NCBI GenBank assembly: GCA_937132145.1
Contig: CAKZNY010000287.1
Coordinates: 1 to 9,890 of the forward strand
Length of the DNA stretch: 9,890 nt
Source: an uncultured Paracoccaceae bacterium
GTDB taxonomy: Bacteria > Pseudomonadota > Alphaproteobacteria > Rhodobacterales > Rhodobacteraceae
Direction: 5' to 3'
Numbering within the stretch: the first letter of the stretch is position 1; each line of letters starts with the position of its first letter. The translations under genes and the position numbers were made by a program. Of this stretch, positions 1 through 6,744 are shown piece after piece. A model generated the notes under the pieces. It did no database searches. It saw only the letters and a program-made list of their open reading frames with translations, and was not told the DNA's origin.

Positions 1-532
1 ACGTTCCATTGCTGTCATACGCGAATTCAGTCACCTTACACCCGCTATATCCGGTTATCTCTATACTTGTGACACGCCCAACACCCCAAGGCACCTCTTC
101 TGCGCAAGTGGTTGAACCGGGATCTGGATCATCTTTATCATCTTTCGGCGGTGGTTTACCTTTTTCACCACCAGGTGCGCTAATAGTAACAATACCGTCC
201 CGCGTGACGGATATAATATCCAGCCCGCCTGCTTGCGTCATACGTGCCATCGCAACGGACGGCATCGTAATTGCAAAACCGTTAAGAGCATTGGTATAAA
301 CATATTTAATGCGCCCACCGAAACGCGCAGCCACTTCGTTGGCGCGGTTGTTCACAGCTTGCGATGGAAGCGCGTTGCCAAGTCTGACAATATATGTGGA
401 TCGAACTTCACGCTCGAATTGCAAACCCGGAGGCTCTGCTTCAAACAATTCCTGCGCCGAAATACTACTGACAAAGCCAGCCACGAACACTCCGGCGATA
501 ACGCCTACAATACCTAAATTAAACTTGCGCAT
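1..532 (-). CDS. Secreted S8 (subtilisin-like) serine peptidase, N-terminal part
   Basis: Partial gene; the start is the ATG at 532 and the reading frame is open to the left edge (about 177 codons seen). Residues 1-27 look like a signal peptide: MRK, then a long hydrophobic stretch ending SISAQ. Residues of about 45-115 resemble the inhibitor I9 propeptide of subtilases (STYIVRL, NEVAARFGGRIKYVY, LNGFAITMP), which folds the protease and blocks its active site. A Pro/Lys/Asp-rich linker follows (GKPPPKDDKDDPDPGS). The segment CAEEVPWGVGRV matches the usual entry to the S8 catalytic domain (PWG-x-x-R). The Asp/His/Ser triad lies outside the window, so activity cannot be judged. An AGAGG ribosome site sits 6 bases before the ATG. 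Its DNA is less GC-rich than its neighbours (28/60 and 29/60 in two lines counted, against 34-42/60 in lines of lysC and the oxidoreductase). The family call rests on the propeptide plus the PWG motif. Confidence 0.72.
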   Translation of the reverse strand, partial: MRKFNLGIVGVIAGVFVAGFVSSISAQELFEAEPPGLQFEREVRSTYIVRLGNALPSQAVNNRANEVAARFGGRIKYVYTNALNGFAITMPSVAMARMTQAGGLDIISVTRDGIVTISAPGGEKGKPPPKDDKDDPDPGSTTCAEEVPWGVGRVTSIEITGYSGCKVTEFAYDSNGT

Positions 533-548
533 ACCAAACCTCTATACA

Positions 549-570
549 TAAACACCATTTACGGCGTTTA
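549..570 (-). repeat. Inverted repeat upstream of the protease gene
   Basis: Arms TAAACACC (549-556) and GGCGTTTA (563-570) pair over 8 bp around a 6-base loop, with one G-U wobble if read as minus-strand RNA. No T-run follows on the minus strand, so it is not a clear intrinsic terminator. It overlaps the proposed -10 box and start point of the protease promoter, so it could be an operator, or a hairpin in read-through RNA from the DUF1467 operon. Confidence 0.35.
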
Positions 571-598
571 CTGTACACGATTCGTCCCCAATTTGCAA
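570..598 (-). promoter_or_regulatory. Candidate sigma-70-type promoter for the S8 protease
   Basis: On the minus strand TTGCAA (593-598; 4 of 6 to TTGACA) and TACAGT (570-575; 4 of 6 to TATAAT) are separated by exactly 17 bases. The predicted start point near 563 gives a leader of about 30 bases with an AGAGG ribosome site. The -35 box lies inside a perfect 12-bp palindrome, AATTTGCAAATT (590-601). The match is only moderate and made by eye. Confidence 0.33.
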
Positions 599-610
599 AT
601 TTCGACCGGA

Positions 611-889
611 TTATTCCCGCCCTGGGCCCATCCGGTTATAAAGATCAATATCTTCTATCGAAACAATTCCAGACACAATAAACGCCACCAGCGGCACCCA
701 CAACGCGAATGTAACCACGGTAACCCAGAACATCTTTTTGCCAATCATAGGGTCCACAGGGGCCGAGGCTGGTGTCCCCGGCACGACCTCTCCGTCCTGT
801 TCCTGACTTTTTACGCGCATCGGCAGCGCCATAAGCAGCAGCATAAACCAGATGACGGCGAACAGAACCAATGCGGATGTGATGGCCAT
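611..889 (-). CDS. DUF1467 family small inner-membrane protein
   Basis: A 92-residue protein with two predicted membrane helices (about residues 5-24 and 53-76). The short polar segment between them, ALPMRVKSQEQDGEVVPGTP followed by ASAP, is typical of the alphaproteobacterial DUF1467 family (LPxRVxSQ...G...GTPxSAP). The family has no established biochemical function. The ATG at 889 overlaps the stop of the upstream epimerase gene as TAATG, with GGAG eight bases upstream inside mce, so translational coupling is likely. It is the last gene of the minus-strand run. From my knowledge of related genomes it often sits beside mce, which suggests co-expression but not a proven joint role. Confidence 0.85.
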   Translation of the reverse strand: MAITSALVLFAVIWFMLLLMALPMRVKSQEQDGEVVPGTPASAPVDPMIGKKMFWVTVVTFALWVPLVAFIVSGIVSIEDIDLYNRMGPGRE

Positions 890-1293
890 TATACTTGCTC
901 CAACTCGATCAATGTTCCGGTGAAATCTTTCGGGTGCAGGAATAGCACAGGTTTGCCATGCGCACCAATCTTCGGCTCTCCGTCGCCCAAAATTCGCGCG
1001 CCCAATGCTTGCAGTTTATCCCGCGCGGCCAGAATATCCTCGACCTCGTAACAGATATGGTGAATTCCGCCCGATGGGTTCTTCTCCAGAAACGCCGTGA
1101 TCGGGCTGTTGTCCCCCAGCGGATGCAGCAGCTCGATTTTGGTGTTTGGCAGCTCGATAAATACCACCGTCACGCCGTGGTCCGGCTCGTCCTGCGGTGC
1201 GTTAACCTTTGCACCCAGCGTATCACGATAAAGCGCGATACCAGCGTCAAGGTCCGGCACCGCAATGGCAACGTGGTTCAAGCGTCCAATCAT
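889..1293 (-). CDS. mce: Methylmalonyl-CoA/ethylmalonyl-CoA epimerase
   Basis: A 134-residue protein of the vicinal-oxygen-chelate fold, made of two beta-alpha-beta-beta-beta modules. It interconverts the (R) and (S) forms of methylmalonyl-CoA (and ethylmalonyl-CoA), serving propionyl-CoA breakdown and the ethylmalonyl-CoA pathway. The start is MIGRLNHVAIAVPDLDAG. Likely metal ligands are His7, Glu54 in TKIELLHP, His78 in GGIHHICYEV, and Glu130 in GTLIELEQV. The segment PKIGAHGKPVLFLHPKDFTG is characteristic of this epimerase rather than of glyoxalase I. Length is normal. AGGAG lies 6 bases before the ATG. It follows the DUF2064 gene by 27 bp and overlaps the DUF1467 gene by 3 bp. No mutase or carboxylase gene is in the window, so the partner enzymes are encoded elsewhere. 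Confidence 0.93.
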   Translation of the reverse strand: MIGRLNHVAIAVPDLDAGIALYRDTLGAKVNAPQDEPDHGVTVVFIELPNTKIELLHPLGDNSPITAFLEKNPSGGIHHICYEVEDILAARDKLQALGARILGDGEPKIGAHGKPVLFLHPKDFTGTLIELEQV

Positions 1294-1320
1294 GGGAATC
1301 TCCTGTAGTTCAGCGCCGTG

Positions 1321-1884
1321 TTACGGCAAGTCCGCGCCTGTGTCCACGTCCCGAAGCGTCGCGGTAAAGGCAACCGAGGCGCCCCCCAGCGTTCCCAATG
1401 TATCTTGCAACGTATCCGCACAAGACCACCGCACATCCTTGAATAAATCGGGCGGTAGCGGCCCAACGCGCCGCATCCCCACCAACCAGAAACCACCATC
1501 CTCGGCAGGTCCGAAAACGCAATCATGATCGTTCAGTTTCCCAAAAGCATCGCGGATAATCGCAGAGGTTATCCCCGGAATATCCCCGCCAATCAGCACA
1601 ACAGGTCCCCTTGGCGTGGCCTTGAAAACATGGCGCATCCGTGCGCCCAAATCCCCGCCGGACTGCGGATCCCGAGGTATCCCCACTGGCCACGCGCGGC
1701 TGTGCAACGCATATGGAGCAGGCGAAACCGACAGCCGTAGCTGCCATCGCGGGTCCGTGCCCACCTCCCGTATCAGCCGCTTGGTTTGATGCCGAAACCA
1801 CCACGCCGCAGTGGTCATGCCAATGTCCCGCCCGAGGCGCGTCTTGACCCGACCGGCTTGCGGCTCCTTCACCATTATGACCAA
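1321..1884 (-). CDS. DUF2064 / TIGR04282-type glycosyltransferase-like protein
   Basis: A 187-residue cytoplasmic protein with a nucleotidyl/glycosyl-transferase (GT-A-like) fold. Signature segments are MVKEPQAGRVKTRLG near the N-terminus, GGDLGARM, VVLIGGDIPGI (the GD-x-P metal/nucleotide motif) and VFGPAEDGGFWLVGMRR. This family is named CofC-like, DUF2064, or 'arsenosugar biosynthesis glycosyltransferase' in databases, and its substrate is generally unproven. No arsenic genes are seen here, so an arsenosugar role should not be assumed. Start choice: no good ribosome site is visible. The TTG at 1884 keeps the full first beta strand (VIMVKEP), while the ATG at 1875 would remove three residues. 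It begins 7 bp after the ptsP stop, within reach of translational coupling, and a GC hairpin covers the junction. Confidence 0.82.
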   Translation of the reverse strand: MVIMVKEPQAGRVKTRLGRDIGMTTAAWWFRHQTKRLIREVGTDPRWQLRLSVSPAPYALHSRAWPVGIPRDPQSGGDLGARMRHVFKATPRGPVVLIGGDIPGITSAIIRDAFGKLNDHDCVFGPAEDGGFWLVGMRRVGPLPPDLFKDVRWSCADTLQDTLGTLGGASVAFTATLRDVDTGADLP

Positions 1885-1885
1885 G

Positions 1886-1910
1886 CGGGGCCTAACGATA
1901 AGGGGCCCCG
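1886..1910 (-). repeat. GC-only hairpin across the ptsP stop codon
   Basis: CGGGGCC (1886-1892) and GGCCCCG (1904-1910) form a 7-bp all-GC stem with an 11-base loop. In the minus-strand mRNA the loop carries the last two sense codons and most of the stop codon of ptsP, and the 3' arm ends two bases before the TTG start of the DUF2064 gene. No U-tract follows, so it is not a standard terminator. It could hold the DUF2064 start closed until ribosomes finish ptsP, or mark an RNA-processing or stability boundary. Confidence 0.5.
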
Positions 1911-4153
1911 ATTTTCTCCAGATATATTTGCAGCGCCGGCCGCACCGATTGCGAACCAGATACCCGCGCCTCGTCGATCACGTTCTTCACCTCGGACAGG
2001 TCCACAAAACGGATCAACCGCTTGATCGGCCCGATTGACGCTGGTCGCATAGACAACGTCCGAATCCCCATCGCGGCAAAAGCCAACGCCTCCAACGCGC
2101 GCCCTGCATCTTCGCCACAAAACGACACCGGCGTGCCTGATGCATCACATTTCTGCGCAATCTGTTCGATAAAATTCAGAAAACTAACATTCAACGTATC
2201 ATAGCGCCGCCGCACCCGTTCGTTCTCGCGATCCGCCGCAAAGAAGAACTGCTTCAAATCATTGCCGCCAATCGAGATAAAATCCGCAAGCTCGAAAAAC
2301 TGTGTCGGGGCGAACGCCAGACTTGGGGTCTCAAGCATCGCGCCAATCTCGATCTTGCTTGGCATCAGATGGCGTTTCTTTTTCTCGCTCTCTACTTCGT
2401 CCAGAAGCCGCTGCCGCGCCTCGCTAAACTCGTCGAACTGCGCCACCATCGGGAACATGACCCGCAACGGTCGCCCCTTGGCCCCGCGTATCAACGTCTG
2501 GAACTGCATCCGCATCAAGCCGGGCCGGTCCAGCCCCAGCCGAATTCCGCGCCAACCCATCGCCGGATTGGGTTCCTCGACCCGTTTCATATATGGCAGC
2601 ACCTTGTCCGACCCGATATCGAGCGTCCGAAACGTCACTGGCCGACCCTTGGCCGCATCCAGCACCTTCGAATATGTGTCTGACAGCTCTCCGCGTTTCG
2701 GGAAAGTGGAGCGTAACAGAAACTGCAATTCGGTGCGAAACAGCCCGACGCCCTCGGCACCGGACCCCTCCATAGAGGGCAGATTATTCATCAAACCGGC
2801 GTTCATTTCCAACCTTATGCGCGTTCCGTCCGTCGATTTCGCCGGAAGATCACGCAGGGCTGCGTATTCCTCCTGCGCCTCCTCGCGCATCGCGATCTTT
2901 TCGTGAAACGCCAGCCGCACACTTTCCTCGGGCCGCAAATGCGCCAAACCCGCGTCGCCATCCAGCAAGATCTCGTCGCCGCTTAACGCCGCACGTGTAA
3001 TCCGCGCTGCCTGAATAACCATCGGAATCGCCAGCGCGCGCGCCACGATCACCGCGTGTGACCCGACCGAGCCCTCCTCCAGCACCACACCCTTCAGCTT
3101 CTTGCCGTAATCAAGCAATTCCGCCGGACCGATGTTTCGCGCGACCAAAATCGCGTCCTCGGGCATCTCGCCAACGTCCTGCACGCGCCCGGTCAGGATA
3201 CGCAACAGGCGGTTCGACAAATCGTCCAGATCGTGCAGGCGCTCGCGTAAATACGCATCCGTGACACGCTCCATTCTGGTCCGCGTGCTGGATTGTTCTT
3301 TCTCCACCGCAACTTCGGCCGCCAAGCCGCTAAGGATCGAATCCTCCATCCGCGCTCGCCAGCCTTTGTCGTGCGCAAACATCCGGTAGGCGTCCAGAAC
3401 CTCGCGCCCCTCGCCACTGATCGCCAGACTTTTGTTCGACAACATGGCATCAATATCCGACTGCAACTCGATAAATCCGGTGGTCAGGCGGTGCATTTCC
3501 ACCTCGGGATCCTCGGCAACGGGGTTGGCGATGACGATATGGGGCTCGTGCAAAACGACATGCCCCTCGGCCACACCTTCCTGCGCGATCACACCCTTGG
3601 CAAAGAACGGACGTTGGTGCGGCATGGCCATAGCCTGCTCGCCCTCGGCGATAAACGCGCCCAATTCGGCCATCTCGGCGACAACCATCGCCACAACCTC
3701 GAGGCCGTAAACTTCGTCATCCGTGTAATTGCGCGCGGCCTTGCTCTGCACAACCAGAACGCCCAATACATCCCCTACACGCTGGATCGGCACACCAAGG
3801 AACGAGGCGTACACCTCCTCGCCCGTCTCTGGCATAAAGCGGAAACCTTTGGCTGATGGGGCATCTGAAGTCCTGAACGGAACCGCCGCATCGGCAATCC
3901 GCCCGACCAACCCTTCGCCAACACGCAAACGCGTCTGGTGGACGGATTCCGGCTTCAACCCTTCCGTCGAGCACAGCTCCAATGTCCGCTCGTCCCGCCG
4001 CAGGTAAATCGAGCACACGTCTGCTTCCATCGAGGAGGCAATAATATGTGTGACTTTGTTCAGCCGCGCCTGACCCTCGCCTTCTTCGGCAAGAATATCG
4101 CGCAAACGTTTCAGCAAGACGTGGGATTCAACCCCTTTATTACGTGCGGGCAT
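1892..4153 (-). CDS. ptsP: Nitrogen-PTS enzyme I with GAF domain (EI-Ntr)
   Basis: A 753-residue cytoplasmic phosphotransferase that takes phosphate from phosphoenolpyruvate and passes it to NPr (PtsO) and then EIIA-Ntr. Domains in order: GAF sensor (about 25-165; in other proteobacteria this binds glutamine), PEP-utiliser N domain (about 185-310), swivelling phospho-His domain with His366 in GSVGSHAVIVARA, and the C-terminal PEP-binding TIM barrel. Barrel landmarks are GVGLFRTEL (Arg473), TFRTLDIGSDK (Arg509), GAMLETPS (Glu608), ISIGGNDLKQ (Asn631, Asp632) and the acid/base Cys679 in FCGEDAGR. The loop reads IGGND where E. coli enzyme I has IGTND. Length is normal for the family. A GGGGG-type ribosome site lies 4 bases before the ATG. 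It is 12 bp downstream of lysC, a common alphaproteobacterial pairing. No ptsO or ptsN is present, so the chain is completed elsewhere. Confidence 0.95.
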   Translation of the reverse strand: MPARNKGVESHVLLKRLRDILAEEGEGQARLNKVTHIIASSMEADVCSIYLRRDERTLELCSTEGLKPESVHQTRLRVGEGLVGRIADAAVPFRTSDAPSAKGFRFMPETGEEVYASFLGVPIQRVGDVLGVLVVQSKAARNYTDDEVYGLEVVAMVVAEMAELGAFIAEGEQAMAMPHQRPFFAKGVIAQEGVAEGHVVLHEPHIVIANPVAEDPEVEMHRLTTGFIELQSDIDAMLSNKSLAISGEGREVLDAYRMFAHDKGWRARMEDSILSGLAAEVAVEKEQSSTRTRMERVTDAYLRERLHDLDDLSNRLLRILTGRVQDVGEMPEDAILVARNIGPAELLDYGKKLKGVVLEEGSVGSHAVIVARALAIPMVIQAARITRAALSGDEILLDGDAGLAHLRPEESVRLAFHEKIAMREEAQEEYAALRDLPAKSTDGTRIRLEMNAGLMNNLPSMEGSGAEGVGLFRTELQFLLRSTFPKRGELSDTYSKVLDAAKGRPVTFRTLDIGSDKVLPYMKRVEEPNPAMGWRGIRLGLDRPGLMRMQFQTLIRGAKGRPLRVMFPMVAQFDEFSEARQRLLDEVESEKKKRHLMPSKIEIGAMLETPSLAFAPTQFFELADFISIGGNDLKQFFFAADRENERVRRRYDTLNVSFLNFIEQIAQKCDASGTPVSFCGEDAGRALEALAFAAMGIRTLSMRPASIGPIKRLIRFVDLSEVKNVIDEARVSGSQSVRPALQIYLEKIGAPYR

Positions 4154-4165
4154 ATTGCCCCCTTT

Positions 4166-5419
4166 TTACGATGCTTTATCCAAATCAAAAGCATCATGCA
4201 GGGATTGCACGGCGAGTTCCATATATTTCCGATCAACCAGAACGGAAACTTTAATCTCGGAGGTCGTGATAACCTTGATGTTGATCCCGTCATCCGACAG
4301 CGCCTTGAACATTTTTTGCGCAACGCCGGCATTGCTACGCATACCGATACCCACGATGGAAACCTTGGCGACACCCGTATCTGCGTCCAGCGCATGATAA
4401 TTGATTTCACCGGAAGCCTTGGCTTTTTCAATCGCTCTGGTCGCCAACGGCACCTGATCCATTGGGCACGAGAACGTCATATCCGTACGCCCGTCTTCCG
4501 AAATATTCTGGATAATCATATCAACATTCACGCCCGCATCCGCCAGCGGACCAAAGATCGCCGCCGCGATACCGGGCCTGTCCGCCACCGAGATAAGGGT
4601 CAACTTGGCTTCGTCGCGCACCGAGGCGACACCTGCTACTGCATTCTTTTCCACAATTTCCTCCTCGTCACAAACAAGCGTTCCCGGCTCGTCTGAAAAA
4701 CTGCTAAGCACCTGAAGGCGCACTTTGTAGCGCATTGCCAACTCGACCGAACGGGTTTGCAACACCTTGGCCCCCAGCGACGCCAATTCCAACATTTCCT
4801 CGTATGCGATCTTTTCCAGCTTACGCGCTTTTTGCGTGATGCGTGGGTCCGTCGTGTAAATTCCGTCCACGTCAGTGTAAATATCGCACCGCTCCGCCTC
4901 GAAGGCGGCTGCAAAAGCTACGGCCGTGGTGTCCGAACCACCGCGCCCAAGCGTCGTAATCCGGTTCTCCGCGCTAATGCCCTGAAAACCCGCGATCACG
5001 GCCACTTCCATGCCTTCGCCAAACTTCATATTCAGATTATCCGTGGGAATTTCGTCAATCCGCGCCGCACCATGCGCCGAGGTCGTCTTGACCGGAACCT
5101 GCCACCCTTGCCAGCTCCGCGCCTGAACGCCCAATTCCTGCAACACAATCGACAGAATGCCCGATGTTACCTGCTCGCCAGACGACAAAATCGCATCGTA
5201 TTCCCGCGCATCATAAAACCCCGGCGCCGCCGCTTCTGGCCCGCCAGCCGCATCCCGCACGTACCCGAGCAGTTCGTTGGTTTTTCCAGACATCGCGGAC
5301 AGCACAACGATCACGCGGTAGCCATTATCGACCTCGCGCTGCACCTTACGCGCCACGTTGCGGATCTTATCCATATCAGCCACCGAGGTGCCGCCAAATT
5401 TCATAACCAGCAAAGGCAT
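4166..5419 (-). CDS. lysC: Aspartate kinase
   Basis: A 417-residue enzyme that phosphorylates L-aspartate, the first step toward lysine, threonine, methionine and diaminopimelate. The kinase domain (1 to about 250) shows KFGGTSVAD with Lys7, ILSSGEQVTSG (78-88), TTLGRGGSDTTAVA (155-168) and the nucleotide-binding YTDVDGIYTTDPR (181-193). Two ACT regulatory domains follow: about 270-335 (LISVADRPGIAAAIFGPLAD) and about 350-412 (VSIVGIGMRSNAGVAQKM), where lysine and/or threonine usually bind for feedback inhibition. It is the single-function type with no homoserine dehydrogenase part. The start (MPLLVMKFGG) is the family's usual N-terminus; the ribosome site is weak (GGGAA at some distance). 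It is preceded by a 64-bp gap with a weak promoter candidate and followed after 12 bp by ptsP, so the two are probably co-transcribed. Confidence 0.96.
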   Translation of the reverse strand: MPLLVMKFGGTSVADMDKIRNVARKVQREVDNGYRVIVVLSAMSGKTNELLGYVRDAAGGPEAAAPGFYDAREYDAILSSGEQVTSGILSIVLQELGVQARSWQGWQVPVKTTSAHGAARIDEIPTDNLNMKFGEGMEVAVIAGFQGISAENRITTLGRGGSDTTAVAFAAAFEAERCDIYTDVDGIYTTDPRITQKARKLEKIAYEEMLELASLGAKVLQTRSVELAMRYKVRLQVLSSFSDEPGTLVCDEEEIVEKNAVAGVASVRDEAKLTLISVADRPGIAAAIFGPLADAGVNVDMIIQNISEDGRTDMTFSCPMDQVPLATRAIEKAKASGEINYHALDADTGVAKVSIVGIGMRSNAGVAQKMFKALSDDGINIKVITTSEIKVSVLVDRKYMELAVQSLHDAFDLDKAS

Positions 5420-5448
5420 TTCAAGGTATTCCCATCAATTTTGCGCTC

Positions 5449-5477
5449 CTCATACCGTGTGGGGCACTAGGGAGCAA
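5449..5477 (-). promoter_or_regulatory. Weak candidate promoter upstream of lysC
   Basis: On the minus strand TTGCTC (5472-5477) and TATGAG (5449-5454) are separated by 17 bases. The -35 box matches 3 of 6 and the -10 box 4 of 6 consensus positions. The start point would be near 5442, giving a leader of about 22 bases. It is listed because this 64-bp gap is the only sizeable break in the minus-strand gene run; lysC may equally be read from upstream. Confidence 0.22.
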
Positions 5478-5483
5478 GGTTGC

Positions 5484-5873
5484 TCAATCAAATGTCGCCA
5501 CCAGATCAATTTCGACCGAGGCCCCGACGGCCAACCCCGTCACTCCGATGCACGTCCTTGATGGCAACTTGCCCTCCTCGAAGTAGCTCGTGTAAATCGC
5601 GTTCATCTTGTCGAAATCCTGAAAGTTAACCAGATACACCCGCGCAAACGCCACCTTGGAAAAAGACGACCCCGCCTCGCGCAGCACATCGGCGAGGTTG
5701 CGCATAACGCGGTGCGTCTGCTCTTCGATCCCGCCGCCCACCAACTGCGTCGGATCATCCGGCAACGTCGGCATCTGCCCCGTCACAAACAGAAAATCGC
5801 CTGCCTTGACCGCATGGCTAAATGGCCCCACACGTTCCGGCCCCGCGCCGAAAACCAGATGTTCGATGTCCAT
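5484..5873 (-). CDS. RidA family (YjgF/UK114) protein
   Basis: A 129-residue protein of the trimeric RidA fold. RidA enzymes hydrolyse reactive enamine/imine intermediates released by PLP enzymes such as threonine dehydratase. Visible landmarks are GPFSHAVKAGDFLFVTGQMP near the N-terminus, RVYLVNFQDFDKMNAIYTSYF in the middle, and LPSRTCIGVTGLAVGASVEI near the end. Arg106 corresponds to the catalytic Arg105 of E. coli RidA, and Cys108 and Glu121 also match. The E. coli Tyr17 position is Phe18 here, so it may belong to a RidA-like subgroup with a different substrate; deaminase activity is inferred, not certain. AGGGAG lies 6 bases before the ATG. Only one base separates it from the EamA gene upstream, so they share a transcript. 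Confidence 0.9.
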   Translation of the reverse strand: MDIEHLVFGAGPERVGPFSHAVKAGDFLFVTGQMPTLPDDPTQLVGGGIEEQTHRVMRNLADVLREAGSSFSKVAFARVYLVNFQDFDKMNAIYTSYFEEGKLPSRTCIGVTGLAVGASVEIDLVATFD

Positions 5874-5874
5874 A

Positions 5875-6744
5875 TTATGCTCCCTTTAATCCCTGACGCT
5901 CCCGCCACAATGTAAACAACCCCGACCCGATGATCAGTCCGGCCCCCAGAACGATCCACAAATCAACGGTCTCGCCAAATATCGTCAAGCCAATCGCGGC
6001 CGCGAAAACCAACTGAAAATATGCAAACGGCTGCACGGTAGAGGCCTCCGCCACCTCGTAAGCCTTAATCAAAAGGAAATGCCCACCGGCCCCTGTCAGG
6101 CACAGAATTCCCATGATCCACCAGTCATTCCCCTGTATAGGTTCCCAGAAAAACGGCCCGATCAACGTGACCGCAACCGCCCCGGCGATGCCTGTCCAGA
6201 AGAAGCTGGTTTCCGCGCTATCCTTACGCGCCACATAGCGGGTTAACAAACCGTAAACGGCGAACATCAGGGCCGCAAGCAACGGTATCAACGCTTCGGG
6301 CGCAAAAACCGAGAACCCGGGGCGCAAAATTATCAACACTCCAACAAACCCGAAACCAATCGCCATCCAGCGACGTGGTCCGACCTTTTCGCCCAGAATT
6401 GGCCCCGATAACGCCGCGATCAGCAGCGGGTAACTGGTGAACACCGCATGGCTCGCCACCAGCCCCAGTTTGACGAACGCGATGACCATCACGCATATTT
6501 CGGCCACCAGCAGCACACCGCGAAGTATCTGCAAAACCGGCTGCGAGGTCGCCGCCACCCGCCGAATACCCCCCTTGCGCAAGGCGGATAATGCCACCAC
6601 AAACGCCGCAAAAAACCAATAGCGGATCATCACGATCAGCACCGTATTATATTCCGTCGCCAGATACCGCGACAGCCCGTCCTGCAACGCAAACACGAAC
6701 GTCGTGGCGATCATCAACCAAATACCTTGTCGGGCGTTATTCAT
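5875..6744 (-). CDS. EamA/DMT-family inner-membrane transporter
   Basis: A 289-residue drug/metabolite transporter-superfamily protein with about ten predicted membrane helices in two EamA repeats. The first repeat ends with the family-typical GPILGEKVGPRRW followed by a hydrophobic helix and LRPGF; the second ends in FGETVDLWIVLGAGLIIGSG. Members export amino acids, nucleotides or other small metabolites; the substrate cannot be told from sequence. The reading frame is open 57 codons further upstream, but that stretch (rich in His, Arg and Cys) lies inside mnmD and does not look like membrane-protein sequence. I therefore chose the ATG at 6744, which gives MNNARQGIWLM, has GGAG seven bases upstream, and overlaps the mnmD stop as ATGA. 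It is coupled to mnmD upstream and ridA downstream (1-bp gap). Confidence 0.92.
   Translation of the reverse strand: MNNARQGIWLMIATTFVFALQDGLSRYLATEYNTVLIVMIRYWFFAAFVVALSALRKGGIRRVAATSQPVLQILRGVLLVAEICVMVIAFVKLGLVASHAVFTSYPLLIAALSGPILGEKVGPRRWMAIGFGFVGVLIILRPGFSVFAPEALIPLLAALMFAVYGLLTRYVARKDSAETSFFWTGIAGAVAVTLIGPFFWEPIQGNDWWIMGILCLTGAGGHFLLIKAYEVAEASTVQPFAYFQLVFAAAIGLTIFGETVDLWIVLGAGLIIGSGLFTLWRERQGLKGA

Noticed and set aside
2262..2906. 214-codon plus-strand open frame opposite ptsP
   Set aside because: Low-complexity Ser/Arg/Pro-rich translation antisense to the conserved PEP-binding barrel of ptsP; a shadow frame.
4733..4735. Internal start in lysC (Met229) for a separate regulatory beta subunit
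   Set aside because: Some aspartate kinases have an internal start, but only a weak GAG is seen upstream of this ATG, so the sequence does not support it.
3938..5470. Long plus-strand open frames (252 and 237 codons) opposite lysC and ptsP
   Set aside because: They are antisense shadows of two unmistakable conserved genes, have no family-like sequence or ribosome sites, and reflect codon bias in GC-rich DNA.
5445..5475. GCTCC...GGAGC inverted repeat as a terminator between ridA and lysC
   Set aside because: Arms of only 5 bp, a loop of about 21 bases and no T-run in either direction.
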